Shown: positions 59,381-64,000 of the stretch, in pieces
How the letters are laid out: each line of letters begins with the position of its first letter
How positions within the stretch are numbered: the first letter of the stretch is position 1
Source: JACDCY01 sp964350145
GTDB lineage: Bacteria > Gemmatimonadota > Gemmatimonadetes > Gemmatimonadales > Gemmatimonadaceae
Direction: 5' to 3'
Length of the DNA: 64,000 bases
Assembly (NCBI GenBank): GCA_964350145.1
Contig: CAYGJL010000001.1
Location: 1-64,000 of the forward strand
Program-made: the position numbers and the translations under genes
The notes under the pieces: generated by a model
What the model saw: only the letters and a program-made list of their open reading frames with translations
What the model was told of the DNA's origin: nothing
Database searches by the model: none

Positions 59381-60403
59381 ATGCTCCCGACCGAGGGCAC
59401 GGTGCAGGATGCCATCCGCAGCCTGGACAAATCGGGATTGCAGATAGTTCTGGTCACCGCTGGCGACGAGCGTCTCGTCGGCACGCTCACGGACGGGGAC
59501 ATCAGGCGCGGTTTGTTGCGCGGCCTCGGCATGGGCGACTCGATCGGCGGAATCGTCAATCGTTCGCCGCTCGTCGTTCCGCCCGAGCTCGGGCGCGATG
59601 CGGTCATTCAGTTCATGCAGGCGAACAAGATTCACCAGTTGCCGATCGTGGGTCCGGATCGCCGCCTCGTCGGCCTGCATCTGTGGGACGAGCTGCTCGT
59701 GCCGAGCGAGCGTGGCAACCTCATGGTGATTCTTGCTGGCGGGAAGGGCTCGCGCCTGAGGCCCGCTACCGACAGCTGCCCCAAGCCGCTGCTGCACGTC
59801 GGCGGCAAGCCCATGCTCGAGCACATCATCGAGCGGGCGAAGGCCGAGGGGTTCCGCCGGTTCGTGATAGCGGTGCACTACCTCGGACACATGATCGAGG
59901 CGCATTTCGGCGACGGGAGCAATTGGGGAGTGGAGATAACGTACCTGCGTGAGGAGAGCCCGCTCGGCACGGCCGGCGCGATCGCCTTGCTGGATCCGCG
60001 CCCTACGGCCCCGTTTCTCGTGACGAATGGCGACGTTCTTACCGACATTCGGTACGGCGAGGTGCTGGATTTCCACTGGCGAAACGGCGCCGGCGCGACC
60101 ATGGCAGTGCGACTGCATGAGTGGCAACATCCGTTCGGCGTGGTGCGGACGAACGGAGTGGACATTATCGGTTTCGAGGAGAAGCCGATTGCGAAAAGCC
60201 ACATCAACGCCGGGATCTACGTACTGGAGCCGATGGCGCTGGACGTGCTGCGGGCGGGCGAGCCGTGCGACATGCCGACACTCTTCTCCAGACTGAAGGA
60301 AAGATCCGCCCGTACGATCGTGTACCCGATGCACGAGCCATGGCTCGACGTAGGAAGAGCCAGTGATCTCGAGCAGGCGCAAGGGAATCATTCCGACCGC
60401 TGA
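59381..60403 (+). CDS. ptmE: CBS-domain sugar-1-phosphate nucleotidyltransferase (PtmE-like)
   Basis: This encodes 340 aa from ATG 59381. Two CBS motifs occupy residues ~1-110 (VGTLTDGDIRRGLLRG, HQLPIVGPDRRLVGLH). The nucleotidyltransferase has ILAGGKGSRLRPATDSCPKP and GGKPMLEHIIERAKAEGF. In Campylobacter PtmE makes GDP-GlcN for legionaminate. Homology seems to begin before this ATG (frame open to 59303 with EAWRQAML), so a non-ATG start upstream is possible. The CBS pair may allow nucleotide-level feedback. Confidence 0.87.
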   Translation: MLPTEGTVQDAIRSLDKSGLQIVLVTAGDERLVGTLTDGDIRRGLLRGLGMGDSIGGIVNRSPLVVPPELGRDAVIQFMQANKIHQLPIVGPDRRLVGLHLWDELLVPSERGNLMVILAGGKGSRLRPATDSCPKPLLHVGGKPMLEHIIERAKAEGFRRFVIAVHYLGHMIEAHFGDGSNWGVEITYLREESPLGTAGAIALLDPRPTAPFLVTNGDVLTDIRYGEVLDFHWRNGAGATMAVRLHEWQHPFGVVRTNGVDIIGFEEKPIAKSHINAGIYVLEPMALDVLRAGEPCDMPTLFSRLKERSARTIVYPMHEPWLDVGRASDLEQAQGNHSDR

Positions 60404-61493
60404 CAGCACGGGTCCTCGCGCCGTCACTCGTTCCGCGGAGTCGGGCGGAATCGAGCGCGCGCTGGTGGTGGGGTTGGGCAGCATCGGTCTGCGGCATGCG
60501 CGATTGCTGCGGGAACTCCTTCCCGGCGTCGAGCTGGTGGCGCTGCGGCACGACGCATCGAAGATCGGTGGATCGAGCGGCGTGGACAGGTCATTTTACA
60601 CCATCGAGGAGGCTCTGCGCGCGCGGCCGCAAATCGCGGTGATCGCGAGCCCCGCGACGAGGCACCTGGATGCCGCGCTGCCGTTGGCGCAGGCGGGTGT
60701 GCATCTGCTCATCGAAAAGCCGATCGCCGCGGACGTGGAAGGAGTCGCGGAACTGATAGACGTTTGCGCGGCGCGTGGCGTGGTCCTCATGACCGGCTAC
60801 AACCTTCGCTTTCTGAGTTCGCTGCGGACATTCCGGGAACTGTTGTCCGGCGGCCGTGTCGGGCGTGTTCTCTCTGTCCGGGCGGAAGTCGGTCAGTATC
60901 TACCAGCATGGCGTCCGTCCGCCGATTATCGCGCCGGTGTGTCGGCGTCGAGCTCGCTTGGCGGGGGAGTGCTGCTCGAGCTCAGCCACGACATCGACTA
61001 TCTGCGCTGGCTGTTCGGAGAGATCGAATGGGTCAGCGCTATTCAGCGAAAGCAGAGCGCGCTCGATATTGATGTGGATGACACCGCGCATCTCACTTTC
61101 GGTTTTGCTTCCGCCGATGCGAGCGCACCGCTGGTCGCGAATCTCAACATGGATTTCATCCGCCACGACGCGTGTCGGACCTGCACGGCGATCGGCGAGA
61201 CCGGTACGCTCCGCTGGGACGCGCGGCACGGCGCGGTGGACGTGTACGACGAAGGCAGCACCGATTGGGCCTCGTTGTTCGTCGAGGAGCCGGAGCGGGA
61301 CGTGAGCTACCGCGCCCAATGGCTCCACTTCCTTTCGTGCATCGCTGGTGAGGCGAGGCCTCTCGTATCGGGTGAGGATGGGCTGGCCGCGCTGAGCGTG
61401 GTCGCTGCCTGTCGCGAATCGTCGCGTTCCGGAATGGTCGTTCCCGTAAATACGGAGCGCCTGCGACACGCGCCTGCGGTGGTGCCGACGTGA
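60363..61493 (+). CDS. Gfo/Idh/MocA oxidoreductase, legionaminate module
   Basis: This encodes 376 aa from GTG 60363, overlapping ptmE by 41 nt; the first ~28 residues are not conserved-looking. ALVVGLGSIGLRHARLLREL is the dinucleotide site, LIEKPIAADVEGV the EKP motif, and GGGVLLELSHDIDYLRWLFG the C-terminal active-site region. It lies where pathway-specific modification enzymes are found in flagellin-glycan loci, so it may tailor the nonulosonate. Confidence 0.85.
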   Translation: MISSRRKGIIPTADSTGPRAVTRSAESGGIERALVVGLGSIGLRHARLLRELLPGVELVALRHDASKIGGSSGVDRSFYTIEEALRARPQIAVIASPATRHLDAALPLAQAGVHLLIEKPIAADVEGVAELIDVCAARGVVLMTGYNLRFLSSLRTFRELLSGGRVGRVLSVRAEVGQYLPAWRPSADYRAGVSASSSLGGGVLLELSHDIDYLRWLFGEIEWVSAIQRKQSALDIDVDDTAHLTFGFASADASAPLVANLNMDFIRHDACRTCTAIGETGTLRWDARHGAVDVYDEGSTDWASLFVEEPERDVSYRAQWLHFLSCIAGEARPLVSGEDGLAALSVVAACRESSRSGMVVPVNTERLRHAPAVVPT

Positions 61494-62194
61494 GCGTCGT
61501 AGCCCTCATCTGCGCGCGCGGCGGATCCAAGGGAGTTCCGGGAAAGAACATCCGCCCGCTCGGCGGCCGGCCGCTCATGGCCTGGGCGGTCGATCAGGCG
61601 CTCGCGGTGGAGCGGATCGAGCGGGTGATCGTTTCCACGGATTCTCCCGAGATAGCCGACGTCGCCCGCGCAGCCGGAGCCGACGTTCCCTTTCTCCGCC
61701 CGGCGGAGCTTGCCCGGGACGACAGCTCGGAGTGGCTCGTGTGGCGGCACGCGCTCGATTTCATGAAAGCGCGCGACGGCGAATATCCGGACGTGCTGAT
61801 CGTGGTGCCGGCGACCGCGCCGCTGCGCAGCGTCTCGGACCTGGAACGCTGCCTCGATGAATTCGCTCTTGGCGGTGCAGACATCATCATTACTGTCAGC
61901 GACGCGCACCGCAGTCCGTATTTCAACATGGTCAAGCTCGGTCCGGACGGCGCAGTGTCGCTCGTCATACCGGGCGCGACGATCGACCGGCGGCAGGACG
62001 TACCGGTGGTCTACGACATGACGACCGTAGCGTACGTGGCAAAACCCGAGACCATCATGACGCGAAACGGCATCTTCGACGCGAGAGTCAGGTCGGTTTA
62101 CGTTCCAGCGGAGCGCGCTCTGGACATCGACACGTTGTTGGACTTCCGGATCGCGGAATGTCTCATGGCAAGTGCCAAGGCAGGCGCGGAATGA
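61490..62194 (+). CDS. legF: CMP-legionaminate synthetase (LegF/PtmB type)
   Basis: This encodes 234 aa from GTG 61490. LICARGGSKGVPGKNIRPLG, IVSTDSPEIADVARAAGA, VVPATAPLRSVSDLERCL and the terminal ALDIDTLLDFRIAECL (family end IDTPLDF) identify an acylneuraminate cytidylyltransferase. It differs from the NeuA at 29481. It activates the product of LegI. Confidence 0.9.
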   Translation: MSVVALICARGGSKGVPGKNIRPLGGRPLMAWAVDQALAVERIERVIVSTDSPEIADVARAAGADVPFLRPAELARDDSSEWLVWRHALDFMKARDGEYPDVLIVVPATAPLRSVSDLERCLDEFALGGADIIITVSDAHRSPYFNMVKLGPDGAVSLVIPGATIDRRQDVPVVYDMTTVAYVAKPETIMTRNGIFDARVRSVYVPAERALDIDTLLDFRIAECLMASAKAGAE

Positions 62195-62991
62195 CTGGCC
62201 TCGCCGGGTTGATGAGTCTCGAGGGCCGCCGCGCCGTCGTGACCGGCGCGGCTGGGCGGCTGGGCGGTGTAATCGCGGGAACTCTCGCCGAACTCGGTGC
62301 CAGTCTGGTGCTGGTGGATAAGCCGGGGTCGGACTACGGTGCGCTCCTGAAGGATCTGGAGTCGGTCGGCAAATCTCCCGTCGAGACGATGGACTGCGAC
62401 CTGGAGCTCGAGCAGGATCGGGAGGGCCTGATCCAGCGAATCCGACTGGCCGGGTCGCTGCATGTCCTCGTCAACAACGCGGCGTTCGTTGGCGACTCGA
62501 AGCTGACAGGCTGGTCAACGGAGTTCGAGCGGCAAACGGTGGCCACCTGGCGCCGAGCGCTCGAGGTCAACCTTACGGCCGTGTTCGACCTCTCGAAGGG
62601 ACTCGCCGGGCTGCTGCGCGAGAGCGACGGGGGAAACATCATAAACGTGGCGTCGATTTACGGGTCGTACGCGCCCGATTACAGCTTGTATGCCGGGACC
62701 GCAATGGGAAATCCGGCGGCGTACGCCGCATCCAAGGGCGGCATGATTCAGCTTACGCGCTGGCTGGCGACTACTCTCGCGCCGCAGGTGCGCGCGAACG
62801 CGATTTCGCCGGGCGGTATCCTGCGCGGCCAGCCTGACATTTTCGTCAAACGGTACGAGGAGCGAACACCGCTGGGGCGGATGGCGCGCGAGGAGGACTT
62901 CATTGGCGCTGTCGCCTATCTGGCTACAGACCTCTCGCGCTACGTCACTGGTCAGAACCTGGCCGTTGATGGCGGCTGGGGACTGTGGTGA
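62191..62991 (+). CDS. ptmA: Short-chain dehydrogenase (PtmA type)
   Basis: This encodes 266 aa from ATG 62191 (ATGA overlap). AVVTGAAGRLGGVIAGTLAE (cofactor site), LVNNAAF, NVASIYGS with the catalytic Ser region and YAASKGGMI (YxxxK) are classical SDR motifs; the DGGWGLW end is normal. PtmA accompanies ptmB in Campylobacter flagellin-glycan loci, though its exact reaction is not settled. Confidence 0.88.
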   Translation: MTGLAGLMSLEGRRAVVTGAAGRLGGVIAGTLAELGASLVLVDKPGSDYGALLKDLESVGKSPVETMDCDLELEQDREGLIQRIRLAGSLHVLVNNAAFVGDSKLTGWSTEFERQTVATWRRALEVNLTAVFDLSKGLAGLLRESDGGNIINVASIYGSYAPDYSLYAGTAMGNPAAYAASKGGMIQLTRWLATTLAPQVRANAISPGGILRGQPDIFVKRYEERTPLGRMAREEDFIGAVAYLATDLSRYVTGQNLAVDGGWGLW

Positions 62992-63013
62992 TGCGGTCGC
63001 GCAGGGCGCGGAA

Positions 63014-64000
63014 ATGAAGTTCACGCGAACGGCCAGAGTACTGCTGACCGAGTTGAAATACATCAGACGGGGTTTGACCTGGCCCGAGTTCGCCTTGTTC
63101 GTGTCCCGAAGGGCGGGATACCGCGCGTGGCAGCGGGTCTCCGATCCGAGCGCGTTCAAAGCGAAGTGGCAATCGATGGCCGCGCCATCCGCGGCAGGCA
63201 GGCTTAACGAGCGGGTCTCCTGGCCCGCGGGCGAACCCACATCCGGCGTGCGTGTGCCGGAGTGCACGATCAACTGGGTAATGCCGGACTTCGGCACCAC
63301 GCACGGCGGACATCTCAACATTTTCCGCTTCATGCAGATGATCGAAAGCCAGGGGTACCGGTGCCGCGTTTACATCGACGGCAACACGCAGTTCGCTTCC
63401 GCGGCGAGAGCGCGGGCGGCAATTCGGAAGCACTTCGGGCCGGTCGAGGCGGAAGTTTTCCTTGGCAGCACGGAAATGGCCCCGGCGGAGTTTACGTTCG
63501 CGACCACCTGGTGGTCGGCATACGCTGTGCGGCGCTTCGCCGACACGAGGCACAAGTGCTACTTCGTGCAGGATTTCGAGCCGGCGTTTTTCCCGGCCGG
63601 AAGCGAATACATCTTCGCCGAGAACACGTACCGGTTCGGCTTCACGGCGATAACGGCAGGGACGTGGCTGTCGGAGAAGCTGCATCACGAATACGGGGCG
63701 CGGACGTTCCCGCTGGGATTTTCTTACGACAAGCGACTGTACAGCGGGAGTGTCGCGCTGCCCAAGGTCGGGAAGCCGATCCGTATTTTCTTCTATGCCA
63801 GGCCGACGACGCCGCGGCGTGGATTCGACGTCGGGGTTCTCGTTCTCGCCGAGGTGGCACGTAGGCATCCGGACGTGGAGATCGTGATGGCCGGCTGGGA
63901 TCTCTCGGCGTACGACATTCCGTTCAAGCACAACGATTTGGGCGCGCTGTCGCACAGCGCTCTGCCCGCTCTCTTCGAAAGCTGTGACATCGGCCTGGTG
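63014..64000 (+). CDS. Glycosyltransferase, 5' part (WsaF-like, GT4 type)
   Basis: An open frame from ATG 63014 runs past the right edge; 329 codons are visible. The N-terminal ~80 residues are basic. INWVMPDFGTTHGGHLNIFRFMQ, CYFVQDFEPAFFP and FGFTAITAGTWLSEKLHHEYGA (trimmed) are features of rhamnosyltransferase WsaF-like proteins, and FFYARPTTPRRGFDVGVLVLAE opens the C-terminal Rossmann domain. It is expected to transfer a deoxyhexose to the glycan. The 3' end is not visible. Confidence 0.8.
   Translation, partial: MKFTRTARVLLTELKYIRRGLTWPEFALFVSRRAGYRAWQRVSDPSAFKAKWQSMAAPSAAGRLNERVSWPAGEPTSGVRVPECTINWVMPDFGTTHGGHLNIFRFMQMIESQGYRCRVYIDGNTQFASAARARAAIRKHFGPVEAEVFLGSTEMAPAEFTFATTWWSAYAVRRFADTRHKCYFVQDFEPAFFPAGSEYIFAENTYRFGFTAITAGTWLSEKLHHEYGARTFPLGFSYDKRLYSGSVALPKVGKPIRIFFYARPTTPRRGFDVGVLVLAEVARRHPDVEIVMAGWDLSAYDIPFKHNDLGALSHSALPALFESCDIGLV

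Noticed and set aside
58799..60484. Minus-strand open frame of 561 codons across legG and ptmE
   Set aside because: It is antisense to two confidently identified genes, has an Arg/His/Asp-rich composition typical of shadow frames, and has no family resemblance.

Overview
This is a high-GC bacterial chromosome segment with many GTG and TTG starts and 4-nt stop/start overlaps (ATGA, GTGA, TTGA). The left end carries recX, alaS, cca, a ZIP-type metal permease, rarA and hflX. The lineage cannot be fixed from the sequence alone. A Gemmatimonadota-like soil or sediment bacterium is my best guess, with low confidence.

Layout. (1) 0-7.7 kb: housekeeping genes (recX, alaS, cca, a small gene after alaS, a conserved unknown, a ZIP permease). 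They are interrupted by a 'mobile mystery' regulator with a decayed Fic partner (0.65-1.35 kb) and by palindromic DNA at 4.69-4.90 and 6.30-6.38 kb. (2) 7.7-11.8 kb: a small defence/stabilisation islet with four type II toxin-antitoxin pairs (MazF-like, VapBC, a second MazF-like, a PIN/HicB-type pair), an orphan nucleotidyltransferase and a truncated duplicate of the ZIP gene. (3) 11.8-14.5 kb: rarA, with a palindromic element inserted in frame, and a tandem duplication of a coiled-coil membrane-anchored protein. (4) 14.5-18.4 kb: a segment bounded by two ~280-bp inverted copies of one repeat. It holds an EPS-type MarR regulator, a NusG/RfaH-like antiterminator, an LEA14-type lipoprotein, a HigBA-like pair and an orphan HigA-like gene. 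(5) 18.5-20.3 kb: a small lipoprotein and hflX. (6) 20.3-64 kb: a very large surface-polysaccharide locus that runs off the right edge.

The polysaccharide locus starts with a WbpM/CapD-type nucleotide-sugar dehydratase on the minus strand, diverging from a second EPS MarR gene that is followed by a decayed NusG-like remnant. From 24 kb onward everything is on the plus strand, mostly with overlapping or nearly abutting genes. Sub-modules: an RmlD-like reductase and Wzz-type chain-length protein; UDP-glucuronate 4-epimerase; a first nonulosonate module (NeuB-like synthase, a GT2 fused to a degenerate cytidylyltransferase-like domain, NeuA-like CMP transferase, Gfo/Idh and Ldh2 oxidoreductases); a flippase-type ABC exporter; a heptose-like module (GmhA, HAD phosphatase, APH-like kinase, a nucleotidyltransferase-PfkB fusion) mixed with two SDRs, two DegT aminotransferases and a split transketolase; methyltransferases, a zinc-type dehydrogenase and a WbuC cupin; an orphan pyruvate-dehydrogenase-like E1 alpha/E1 beta plus a stand-alone lipoyl domain; and a nearly complete legionaminic-acid pathway (legB, legC, neuD/legH, legI, legG, ptmE, Gfo/Idh, legF, ptmA). 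The window ends inside a glycosyltransferase.

The picture is a cell building an elaborate glycan with probably two different nonulosonic acids plus a heptose-derived and possibly acyl- or branched-chain-modified sugar. It is probably controlled by paired MarR/NusG-type regulators with a GTTCAA-N3-TTGAAC operator. The most novel elements are the E1/E1/lipoyl trio, the GT2-pseudo-NeuA fusion, the split-transketolase/heptose group and the duplicated, partly decayed regulator pair.
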